From a virus: DNA of 64,000 nucleotides. Each line of letters starts with the position of its first letter. The first letter of the stretch is position 1. Below are positions 42,648 to 49,506 of the stretch, piece after piece. Position numbers and translations under genes: made by a program. The stretch covers positions 186,001 to 250,000 of the IMG/VR virus record IMGVR_UViG_3300027749_002876. One strand, written 5' to 3'. The notes under the pieces are model-generated. The model was not told the DNA's origin. It saw nothing but the letters and a program-made list of their open reading frames with translations, and did not search any database.

Positions 42648-44657
42648 TTATAGTCTGCCTACGGCGACCTCTATTATACCTTCACCGTCAAAGTTTTCTA
42701 ATGCTTTGCCGATAACTGTTCCCATTTGTGGTGATGCACTATGTTTAGCATAACCATCACCAGCTGACACTAACATGTCACCTTTACTTATTGTTCCACG
42801 AACTTTAGTTGGCACACGACCTTGTAATGCAAGTGCTACAATATGTTCACCTTTGCATTTCATATTCATTACATATGCTGGATCAGTAGAAACAACACCG
42901 GCTACTTTGTTAGTTCCATCTTCAGCTAATGTTACTTCTTTATCACCACCAAATGCTAGTACTGTGCCAGGTTTATATTTTTTATCTGCTTCGTAATATT
43001 CTGCTAAGTCAGCATATGTTGCACTAAGTCTTGATCCTGCACTCAAACTGAAGTTACCAGTTATAGTACCTACTGTAGTATTTGCTCCGGTTGTTAAGAC
43101 TGTAGTAATAATATTACCTGCAGTTATGTTACCTGTTGTAGATATAGTATTACTTCCATATGAGTTCAATAATGTAACAACATTACTATCACCGTATGTT
43201 CCATTACCTCCACCTGTAGCGGCTGCAAATACACCATTACCATATAATACATTACTAGAATTACCATCTTTATTAATAGTAGCAATATTTCCTATACCAC
43301 TAACATTTGCTACAGCTACACTGTTGGCTATATTAGCGTAAGCTACTGTACCTGATACATTGGCACCCGGAATAGAAGTTAATCCAGTTGCGGCTCCATA
43401 ATATGTGCCTGTTATATTTGCACCAGTAATGTTTCCACTTGATGACAATGATGTAAGAGTACCTACACTTGTAATATTAGGTTGAGCATTGGTTGTAACA
43501 GTACCTGCAGTTGACGAATTACCTGTTACATTGCCTGTAATATTAGCAACAAGGTCTCCGGAAATAGAAACACTTGTTGTATTGGCACTAATTGTTTGTG
43601 TGCCTATATAGATAGTACTATTAGCCAAATACAAATCATTAAATCTATTTGTATTATTACCTAAATTATATGTTATGTTTGCATTAGGTATAATATTACC
43701 TGCAACAACAAGACCAGATAGTGTACCTACGCTTGTAATATTTGGTTGTGATCCGGTTGTTAATGATCCGGCAATGGTAGTTGCACTGAAATTACCTGTC
43801 AATGTTACAATATTTCCATTTGTGATTGTAAAGTTAGCAGAACCATTTAAAATACCATTATTATTATATTGTAGTGTATTAGCAGAACCACCTGGATTGG
43901 CTACTCCACTACCAGTAATAGAAGTTGCAATAGCGTTTGGACTGTTAGTGTAACTTAAGCCAGTACCAACTGAATTTGCTGTTAAATCTATATCAGTGAA
44001 TAATGAAACGTTACCTGATGTTGGATAATCATTTGCCAACTTGGTATAAAAAGTACGACTGTTAACAATAGCATTAGCGTTACTATTGGCACCTGAGTTA
44101 GACCCAGATACGCCTGAAATAGTAATTTTTGTACTATTTGTGTATGGTGTGGTGTTTGCAACGGTCATCACAATTGGAGTAGCATTTGATAGTGCTACAA
44201 TATTTGTGTACAGAGTACCTTTAGTTGTCCAATTTAAATTACCTTGACCATCAGTTTCTAATATATATCCAGTTGCACCACCACCAATTTTAACATTAGA
44301 AATAGTGCCTAAATGTATGGGTATACCTTCATATTCAGCAGTGTTGTCAGGGCTCTCGGCATTTCCACCAGTATTAATCCACGAATTAGTATTGATATCA
44401 TATGCTAATATTTGACCGGGCAGTACATTAGTAATGTTAACATTACTACCATTACTACCTTCAACTTGACTAAAACTAATAGTTGAATAAGAAGTAAGTA
44501 CTTCAACATTTTCAACATTGGTTACTGCTACGTTGCTAGCACCTATAAACAATTGTTTAGCATCATTAGCCCAACCGAATTGAGCCTCATCAAGCTGTGG
44601 CAGGTCTACAAGATTGCCTGAACGTTGTTGTATCTTCGAGATTTGGATGATTGCCAT
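42648..44657 (-). CDS. Tail fibre with conserved C-terminal domain, 669 aa
   Basis: Starts AIIQISKIQQRSGNLVDLPQ with LDEAQFGWANDAKQLFIG, the N-terminal attachment domain common to phage fibre and tropism-determinant proteins. The shaft has two AQPNITSVGTL-type repeats, and a segment (INKDGNSSNVLYGNGVFA, YGSNTISTTGN) nearly equal to one in the 844-aa fibre. From about residue 550, YADLAEYYEADKKYKPGTVL leads a compact domain with AGVVSTDPAY and GKALENFDGEGIIEV. This is a frequent phage fibre C-terminus resembling intramolecular trimerisation domains. Receptor binding is likely. Late promoter at 44685. Confidence 0.78.
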   Translation of the reverse strand: MAIIQISKIQQRSGNLVDLPQLDEAQFGWANDAKQLFIGASNVAVTNVENVEVLTSYSTISFSQVEGSNGSNVNITNVLPGQILAYDINTNSWINTGGNAESPDNTAEYEGIPIHLGTISNVKIGGGATGYILETDGQGNLNWTTKGTLYTNIVALSNATPIVMTVANTTPYTNSTKITISGVSGSNSGANSNANAIVNSRTFYTKLANDYPTSGNVSLFTDIDLTANSVGTGLSYTNSPNAIATSITGSGVANPGGSANTLQYNNNGILNGSANFTITNGNIVTLTGNFSATTIAGSLTTGSQPNITSVGTLSGLVVAGNIIPNANITYNLGNNTNRFNDLYLANSTIYIGTQTISANTTSVSISGDLVANITGNVTGNSSTAGTVTTNAQPNITSVGTLTSLSSSGNITGANITGTYYGAATGLTSIPGANVSGTVAYANIANSVAVANVSGIGNIATINKDGNSSNVLYGNGVFAAATGGGNGTYGDSNVVTLLNSYGSNTISTTGNITAGNIITTVLTTGANTTVGTITGNFSLSAGSRLSATYADLAEYYEADKKYKPGTVLAFGGDKEVTLAEDGTNKVAGVVSTDPAYVMNMKCKGEHIVALALQGRVPTKVRGTISKGDMLVSAGDGYAKHSASPQMGTVIGKALENFDGEGIIEVAVGRL

Positions 44658-44684
44658 AAGTGTGATTCTTTACAGATTTACACT

Positions 44685-44692
44685 TATTTATC
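44685..44692 (-). promoter_or_regulatory. Late promoter element GATAAATA
   Basis: Minus strand, 27 nt before the ATG at 44657. Confidence 0.6.
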
Positions 44693-44700
44693 TTAAATCA

Positions 44701-45387
44701 TTATAAGAACTTCATGTAATATTGTTCAACACGACTGAACCAAATGTCAGTGTATTTGTCAAATTCAGTACCTTCTAGGATGAATTCCTGATATAGATTG
44801 TCAGCAGAACACATGAAAATGACACCCTTACGTATCTTTGTACCGTGTACTTCATTGTGGGCATTTGCATAAGCGGCTAATTGAACAAAGTAATCATCAA
44901 TCCACTCACGTTTTTTAGGCTTGTTTGTTTGCTTGTGATCCATAATAGATTCACTACCATCATGAATACCTGCTAAGTCTGTCGTCCCTGCATAAATCTT
45001 CGGATAATACAACGGAACTTCTGTACCCCAATATTCACTGCATTTAACAAGACCTTGATTAATGATTGATTGGGCCATCTGATGGCTTTGCAAGCTATAC
45101 GGATTGCTTCCGGGCTCATTGAGTACTCCTGTCTTAATATAATCTTCTAGCCACTTGTGCATTCGTGTACCACGACCTGCGGCTTCTGTTGTGATTTCTT
45201 GTGCTTTTTGAACGCCAACTCGTTTACGCCAATTATTAAGTGCTTGTTTAGATTCTTCACTTTTAGTAGCATCTAGTATTGTAGTAACACTGGGAAGTTT
45301 CTCACCATCGGGTGTAGCGTATTTGCGTGACCCGTTTATTGTTTCTCTAAGTAAAGGAACATAATTATATTTGTTTGGAATGTACAT
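44701..45387 (-). CDS. PD-(D/E)XK exonuclease (Cas4/RecB-like)
   Basis: A 228-aa nuclease of the PD-(D/E)XK fold. LPSVTTILDAT (31-41) starts the domain, GTRMHKWLE (73-81) gives the conserved His, and AGTTDLAG (133-140) and IMDHKQTNK (148-156) supply the Asp and Asp-x-Lys metal site. FVQLAAYANA (167-176) is the QxxxY motif of RecB/Cas4/lambda-exonuclease-like enzymes. It may degrade host DNA or act in recombination. Its promoter is sigma-70 type and leaderless, so it is probably early even though its neighbours are late genes. Confidence 0.85.
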   Translation of the reverse strand: MYIPNKYNYVPLLRETINGSRKYATPDGEKLPSVTTILDATKSEESKQALNNWRKRVGVQKAQEITTEAAGRGTRMHKWLEDYIKTGVLNEPGSNPYSLQSHQMAQSIINQGLVKCSEYWGTEVPLYYPKIYAGTTDLAGIHDGSESIMDHKQTNKPKKREWIDDYFVQLAAYANAHNEVHGTKIRKGVIFMCSADNLYQEFILEGTEFDKYTDIWFSRVEQYYMKFL

Positions 45388-45393
45388 TAGACT

Positions 45394-45422
45394 ATTATAA
45401 TATATTTTATAATTTAATGCAA
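45394..45422 (-). promoter_or_regulatory. Sigma-70 promoter, leaderless, for exonuclease
   Basis: TTGCAT (45417-45422), 17-nt spacer, TATAAT (45394-45399), then 6 nt to the ATG at 45387. Confidence 0.65.
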
Positions 45423-45431
45423 GAGTTTAGG

Positions 45432-45758
45432 TTAAACTCTAAAACTCTCTCCACACCCGCATCGGTCACGCTCGTTCGGGTTGGTGAACTCAAAACCCTC
45501 ATTTAACCCATTACGCACATAATCTACGACCATGTTCTTTAAATACACATCATGTTTTTTATCTACTAAAATAATAAAACTTGGTTGTGCATAATTTATT
45601 ATTGATTCATCATATTTGTATTCATCAACATATTCTAATACATAAGCAAGACCAGAGCACCCGGTCGTTTTTACACCTATACGAATACCAAGGCCTTTAC
45701 CTCGTTTTGATATTATTTGTTGAATTTTGTTTGATGCTTTTTCTGTTAAGCTTATCAT
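45432..45758 (-). CDS. iscA: IscA/HesB-type iron-sulfur cluster carrier
   Basis: A 108-aa A-type carrier with the three conserved cysteines: Cys34 in GCSGLAY, then Cys100 and Cys102 in the CGCGESF tail. Length and position match IscA/SufA/ErpA. Such proteins receive a 2Fe-2S or 4Fe-4S cluster and hand it to target enzymes. It would use host scaffold systems, since no IscU/SufB homologue is seen. The start codon overlaps the stop of the 109-aa gene upstream by 4 nt, in a late operon. A metabolic carrier in such a place is unusual. Confidence 0.88.
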   Translation of the reverse strand: MISLTEKASNKIQQIISKRGKGLGIRIGVKTTGCSGLAYVLEYVDEYKYDESIINYAQPSFIILVDKKHDVYLKNMVVDYVRNGLNEGFEFTNPNERDRCGCGESFRV

Positions 45759-46084
45759 TGCGGTTGTTGCATTGCATTTTGAGCCATCTGTGCTACTATT
45801 TTTTGATTCTCATCGGGCTGTGCTGCCGGAGCAGGCTCATTGCCTTTAAAAATAACATTGTCACCCTGAATGTTTGCTATGCTCTTGTTTAGTGGAGCTT
45901 TCTTAATCATATCATACAAATCAGATTTGTCAATAACTATATCATTGTCTCTATAATATTGCAATAATTCTGGAACTGTCCAATCACTATGTACTTCTCC
46001 GGAGTCAATCTCACTCTTTAGTTGACTAGTACTTGCAACCAGTCTAACTAATAGAGGACTGCCTTCAAATTCATACAATCGCAT
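45755..46084 (-). CDS. Hypothetical phage protein, 109 aa
   Basis: The N-terminus MRLYEFEGSPLLVRLVAST is followed by a winged-helix-like stretch (DWTVPELLQYYRDNDIVIDK, LYDMIKKAPLNKSI) and a disordered Pro/Ala/Gln tail. The middle resembles small DNA-binding helical domains, though no family can be named. It lies 2 nt after the helical protein at 46087 and overlaps iscA by 4 nt. Late operon, so it might be packaged or structural. Confidence 0.55.
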   Translation of the reverse strand: MRLYEFEGSPLLVRLVASTSQLKSEIDSGEVHSDWTVPELLQYYRDNDIVIDKSDLYDMIKKAPLNKSIANIQGDNVIFKGNEPAPAAQPDENQKIVAQMAQNAMQQPQ

Positions 46085-46086
46085 GG

Positions 46087-46800
46087 TTATCTCTTAGGAC
46101 GACCTGCACCGCCTAGAGGTTCTTCTTCTGGAGTTTCAAGGTCAACGTTCATTTCTTCTTCACCGCCACCGGGTAGTGGTTCTTCCATGCCAACGTCAGT
46201 ATTCATCTCGCCACCGGGTGCAGGAACACCCATATCACCGCCTGCATCAAAAGCTTCAGCACCTCCTTGACCAGTAATACCGTTCAATGCTGTTTTTAAT
46301 GTTGCTTGACTTTGTGTCAATGCGGCTTGTAATGAAGTCAATGCTTCAGATACTTGTTGATTAAATGTCTCACTTTCGTTAACACCAATCTCAGATTGAA
46401 CCGAATCAGTTAATGCCGGTAATTCTTTTACCAACATATCACTAACTTCTTCAACCATTTTTTGTACTTGGTCTACCAAGTCTTGTGCAGCCAAAACTAC
46501 TTGTGACTTTTCAACTTCTTCATTTTCTACAACAATACGTGGTTTACGTAAGCTGATTTCAGCAAAATGCTTACTCAATGCTTGTTCCATAAACACAAGT
46601 TTTAGATATGAAGAATTCTGCTGGCTTTCATAGAAATCGTTAGATTTCTTTGTTTCGCTCATTAGGCCACGAACTCTTGTAAGCATATCTCTTGCTTGAG
46701 CATAAGACATTTTACGAACATTAAACGGAACGTTATAATGCTCTTTTAACGCTTTAGTGGCGTTTTCGATTGGGTTTTTGTCAAAATCAGTTAATTTCAT
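46087..46800 (-). CDS. Helical, acidic-tailed virion or scaffold candidate, 237 aa
   Basis: Starts MKLTDFDKNPIENATKAL. Residues 40-160 are long amphipathic helices (SQVVLAAQDLVDQVQKMVEE, EALTSLQAALTQSQATLK) and the last ~60 residues are acidic, Gly/Pro/Met-rich and disordered, ending GRPKR. Helical rods with acidic tails are typical of scaffold or core proteins, which is a guess here. Late promoter at 46827. It is the first gene of the three-gene operon ending in iscA. Confidence 0.55.
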   Translation of the reverse strand: MKLTDFDKNPIENATKALKEHYNVPFNVRKMSYAQARDMLTRVRGLMSETKKSNDFYESQQNSSYLKLVFMEQALSKHFAEISLRKPRIVVENEEVEKSQVVLAAQDLVDQVQKMVEEVSDMLVKELPALTDSVQSEIGVNESETFNQQVSEALTSLQAALTQSQATLKTALNGITGQGGAEAFDAGGDMGVPAPGGEMNTDVGMEEPLPGGGEEEMNVDLETPEEEPLGGAGRPKR

Positions 46801-46826
46801 AGTTGTATTCCAAGACTAATATAAAG

Positions 46827-46834
46827 TATTTATC
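46827..46834 (-). promoter_or_regulatory. Late promoter element GATAAATA for the iscA operon
   Basis: Minus strand, 26 nt before the ATG at 46800. Confidence 0.6.
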
Positions 46835-46849
46835 TTTTTTCATTTATTG

Positions 46850-47332
46850 TTAGGATTTTAAGCCAAATCTTTTCTGTTGCCAAGCATATGAATTTGCTAT
46901 ATATTTGTTCAATTCATCACTCATAGATTTTTTTTGAAATTTATCTTCATTCAATTTAGCAAGATAGATTAGTTTATCCTCTGTTTTTTTAGCTTTTTTA
47001 AACAATTTAGAATGAATAGAAATGTGTACTTCTACACTACTTAAATACATATCCAAATCAATTACTCGATTTGCTAGTTGATACTTTCCTATTTTGTCCA
47101 ATACACACCAACATACTGCGTTTTTCATACTAAAAAAAGAATTAACATCATCTCCGTTATTTAATGATACTGTTATGTTATTTACATCTTTCTTTTTAAT
47201 ATGATACTTGTTAAACAAACTGTATGTACCATCGGTATCTTGGAAGATGACAACATCTTGTAATTTGGCAAATTCTGATGTTGATATCATGTTGTCCAAT
47301 TTTCTATCAATCTTTGCAATATCAACTTTCAT
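46850..47332 (-). CDS. Hypothetical phage protein, 160 aa
   Basis: Basic C-terminal half (HSKLFKKAKKTEDKLIYLAK, then NSYAWQQKRFGLKS), mixed strands and helices before it. No motif or membrane segment and no family recognised. Its start lies inside the end of the 153-aa gene upstream (11-nt overlap), which indicates translational coupling on a late transcript from 47789. Confidence 0.5.
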   Translation of the reverse strand: MKVDIAKIDRKLDNMISTSEFAKLQDVVIFQDTDGTYSLFNKYHIKKKDVNNITVSLNNGDDVNSFFSMKNAVCWCVLDKIGKYQLANRVIDLDMYLSSVEVHISIHSKLFKKAKKTEDKLIYLAKLNEDKFQKKSMSDELNKYIANSYAWQQKRFGLKS

Positions 47333-47783
47333 TGTTTACCACCTTAAAGTAAATGTTTCGTAATTCGTCAGATGTATCTAAAAATCCAGGAAGTTTAGAC
47401 CATGCTGTGTCAGTTTTAATCATAGGAACACTATCACAATCTGAATACAATGATCCTAATTCTGTTATCCCATCATCAAATACACTAGGATGCTGTATCT
47501 CAAAATCAAATGTCCAACATATATATTCTTCATTATCATGTTGTTCAAACAAGAATCCAAAATTATCAAACTCATCAAATTTAATGTTTATTTGTTTAGG
47601 ATAATTTAGTATCTCGGGTTGACTACGTAATGATATAGCCTGTAATATAGTATCAAAATTACATTGTGTGTTACGTTTATGTAACCAAATGTTTTCATCC
47701 TCATCAAGTGCAGGTTTATTCCTGTTAACAGTACCAGTCTGTGTAATATCAAATAACGTATAACAACTTAATGTGAAACTCAT
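47322..47783 (-). CDS. Hypothetical phage protein, 153 aa
   Basis: I place the start at ATG 47783 (MSFTLSCYTLFDITQTG) because a late-type octamer ends 5 nt upstream. An earlier in-frame TTG would overlap that element. The protein is acidic and beta-rich, with an aromatic core (CWTFDFEIQHPSVFDDG). I associate the N-terminus (SCYTLFDITxTG) with conserved unknowns of T4-like phages. The function is unknown. Confidence 0.55.
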   Translation of the reverse strand: MSFTLSCYTLFDITQTGTVNRNKPALDEDENIWLHKRNTQCNFDTILQAISLRSQPEILNYPKQINIKFDEFDNFGFLFEQHDNEEYICWTFDFEIQHPSVFDDGITELGSLYSDCDSVPMIKTDTAWSKLPGFLDTSDELRNIYFKVVNNES

Positions 47784-47788
47784 ACATG

Positions 47789-47796
47789 TATTTAGA
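47789..47796 (-). promoter_or_regulatory. Late promoter variant TCTAAATA, leaderless spacing
   Basis: Minus strand, 5 nt before the ATG at 47783. One mismatch from TATAAATA. Confidence 0.4.
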
Positions 47797-47799
47797 GGC

Positions 47800-47829
47800 A
47801 AAAAAAATCCGAGAATAAATCTCGGATTT
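47800..47829 (-). terminator. Strong rho-independent terminator after 47850-48272
   Basis: 10-bp stem AAATCCGAGA/TCTCGGATTT with 5-nt loop, followed by U-run on the minus strand. Confidence 0.85.
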
Positions 47830-47849
47830 CTTTGAAGTTAAACTTCTAA

Positions 47850-48272
47850 TTAGCTTGCGCTTGTAGCTGTAGAAGCTAGGCGGAAACCAACGTTAGTAAC
47901 AACAGCGCCACTTAGGTCATAACCATTAACTGTACCTAAAGCACGAACTTGTGTTTGTAGTGCAGCCGCAGTGTATGCGCCAACTGGGTAAACAGCAACA
48001 GACATGTTAGTTGTGTTTGAAGTAGCTTGAACAGCGTACATCATAACTGTTGATAACTGCTCAATTGAAACCATAACTTGTGCAACCATCTCGTCAACAC
48101 CTAATTGGTCTGTAGGAGCTGCACCTAGATCGAAACCAAAGAAGTCCATTGCTGGACCGATAAAGTTTGTAGTTGTGCCGTTAGCCGCAGTATTTGGTGC
48201 TACTGGGCCGTTTTGTACGTCCATTGCGAATACTGGTTGTGCATCGCCGTGTGTTCTTGTAAATTGTGCCAT
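47850..48272 (-). CDS. Small virion protein candidate, own promoter and terminator (140 aa)
   Basis: Ala/Thr/Val-rich protein starting MAQFTRTHGDAQPVFAMDV. It is a single-gene transcription unit with late promoter CATAAATA, a ~45-nt leader with an AAAGGA site and a strong terminator. That arrangement suits an abundant late product such as a capsid decoration or other major virion protein. A helical central part (VDEMVAQVMVSIEQLSTVMM) is flanked by strands. I do not recognise a known fold and the structural role is inferred from expression layout. Confidence 0.6.
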   Translation of the reverse strand: MAQFTRTHGDAQPVFAMDVQNGPVAPNTAANGTTTNFIGPAMDFFGFDLGAAPTDQLGVDEMVAQVMVSIEQLSTVMMYAVQATSNTTNMSVAVYPVGAYTAAALQTQVRALGTVNGYDLSGAVVTNVGFRLASTATSAS

Positions 48273-48317
48273 GATAAAAATCCTTTAAAAGTTTTGAATC
48301 ATATAGATTCATACACT

Positions 48318-48325
48318 TATTTATG
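48318..48325 (-). promoter_or_regulatory. Late promoter element CATAAATA
   Basis: Minus strand. The leader between it and the ATG at 48272 contains a short hairpin TGAATC/GATTCA before AAAGGA. Confidence 0.5.
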
Positions 48326-48354
48326 CCTGGCAATGAAAAAAGTTGGTTTTGGGC

Positions 48355-49506
48355 TTATCTTCCAGCAAGATTTTGACGACTAAAGCCCATTCTATCTACA
48401 AATTTAAGCCCGTGACTTACAAAACCCTCTTGAGTTTGTGTGCCATTATCTAAATAACCTTTGACAGGGGCTGTCATTGCGGCTTTATTAAGCTGATCCA
48501 CAATGTTCATTTTGAGATTATAGATGGCTACCCATATAGTAAATGCACCCACTACTCCATTTTTGTTAACTTCTAAATGCTGATTAATCTTCTCACGCAT
48601 CTTATCAGTCATTGGTCTTGACTGAACATACTCAATAAATCCTGCATACAAATCATTCAAGTCACCCGCTACAATACGCTTATTAATATATGTAGTAAAT
48701 AATTGATTGAATGTATTTCTAGCCTGGGGCGCAGTGGTCATTAATTGCTCTACTGCTTCTCCATATTTTTGTATAGTTGCTTGTGCTTTTTTAAATAATG
48801 TTGAATTAATTTTCAAGTTAGGTGTGATTGGCATTTTAGCAGGCAATATAGCTACATCACTGTTATTCTTAAGATTACCAATAGTTCCATCTAATGGGGA
48901 TGATTGGTCGGTTGTTAATGCGGTCGGTGGAATAAATCCGTGTACTACAATACCAGAATTTTTACCATCTAAAAATTTACCCAAGTCGCTGTTTGCATCT
49001 ACTGTATATGTAATACCTTTAGGGTTTGCTTTGAATGTGTATAGCCCGTTCTTTTCTGCTAATGGTTTACTGAATAACAAATCACCCCAATAATAACCCT
49101 TGCTTCTATCGGACTTCTCTAAGCCAGGCCATATCTGTGCAATTAACTGATGCAAATCTGAACGATTTACTCCACGTGCCATATCATACTGAGCAAACTG
49201 TTCCGGGCTGAATACTTGACGACCACTACCATCTTTCTTGTTGAACATATGTTTGTCTAATATAGTGAACTTACCATTACTGTTACGTCCAAATATCAAT
49301 GCAGGGTAACCATCCCATTTGATTGTTACTTTTTCTGGATTAGCTACTGTATCGGCCATTGCTTGTATGGCTTGATTAGCACCCTGTGTGCCACGCAAAA
49401 ATATCAAATCTTCAGGATGATCTAAGTGACCCTTATCTTCGGCTATGACATTGGTGATATTATCTACTTTATTTCTAAGTAGTGCTAATGCTTCGGATAG
49501 ATTCAT
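48355..49506 (-). CDS. Ligase-superfamily-like protein (divergent nucleotidyltransferase), 383 aa
   Basis: Residues 59-75 read KVTIKWDGYPALIFG, with Lys63-Trp-Asp-Gly66 in the form of motif I (KxDG) of ATP-dependent DNA/RNA ligases and capping enzymes. Further on come YYWGDLLFSKP (motif III-like), SGIVVHGF (motif IV-like, with Ser in place of Glu) and LKNNSDVAIL. Order and spacing fit a nucleotidyltransferase domain over ~60-230. The C-terminal ~150 residues are helical and unrelated. Activity is uncertain because the acidic residue of motif IV is replaced. In a late operon with inner-head candidates, so it could be a packaged or structural derivative. Confidence 0.6.
   Translation of the reverse strand: MNLSEALALLRNKVDNITNVIAEDKGHLDHPEDLIFLRGTQGANQAIQAMADTVANPEKVTIKWDGYPALIFGRNSNGKFTILDKHMFNKKDGSGRQVFSPEQFAQYDMARGVNRSDLHQLIAQIWPGLEKSDRSKGYYWGDLLFSKPLAEKNGLYTFKANPKGITYTVDANSDLGKFLDGKNSGIVVHGFIPPTALTTDQSSPLDGTIGNLKNNSDVAILPAKMPITPNLKINSTLFKKAQATIQKYGEAVEQLMTTAPQARNTFNQLFTTYINKRIVAGDLNDLYAGFIEYVQSRPMTDKMREKINQHLEVNKNGVVGAFTIWVAIYNLKMNIVDQLNKAAMTAPVKGYLDNGTQTQEGFVSHGLKFVDRMGFSRQNLAGR

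Noticed and set aside
46850-47783. Frameshift joining 46850-47332 and 47322-47783 into one protein
   Set aside because: Both have own starts, the 11-nt overlap is typical for coupling in this genome, and there is no slippery sequence seen.
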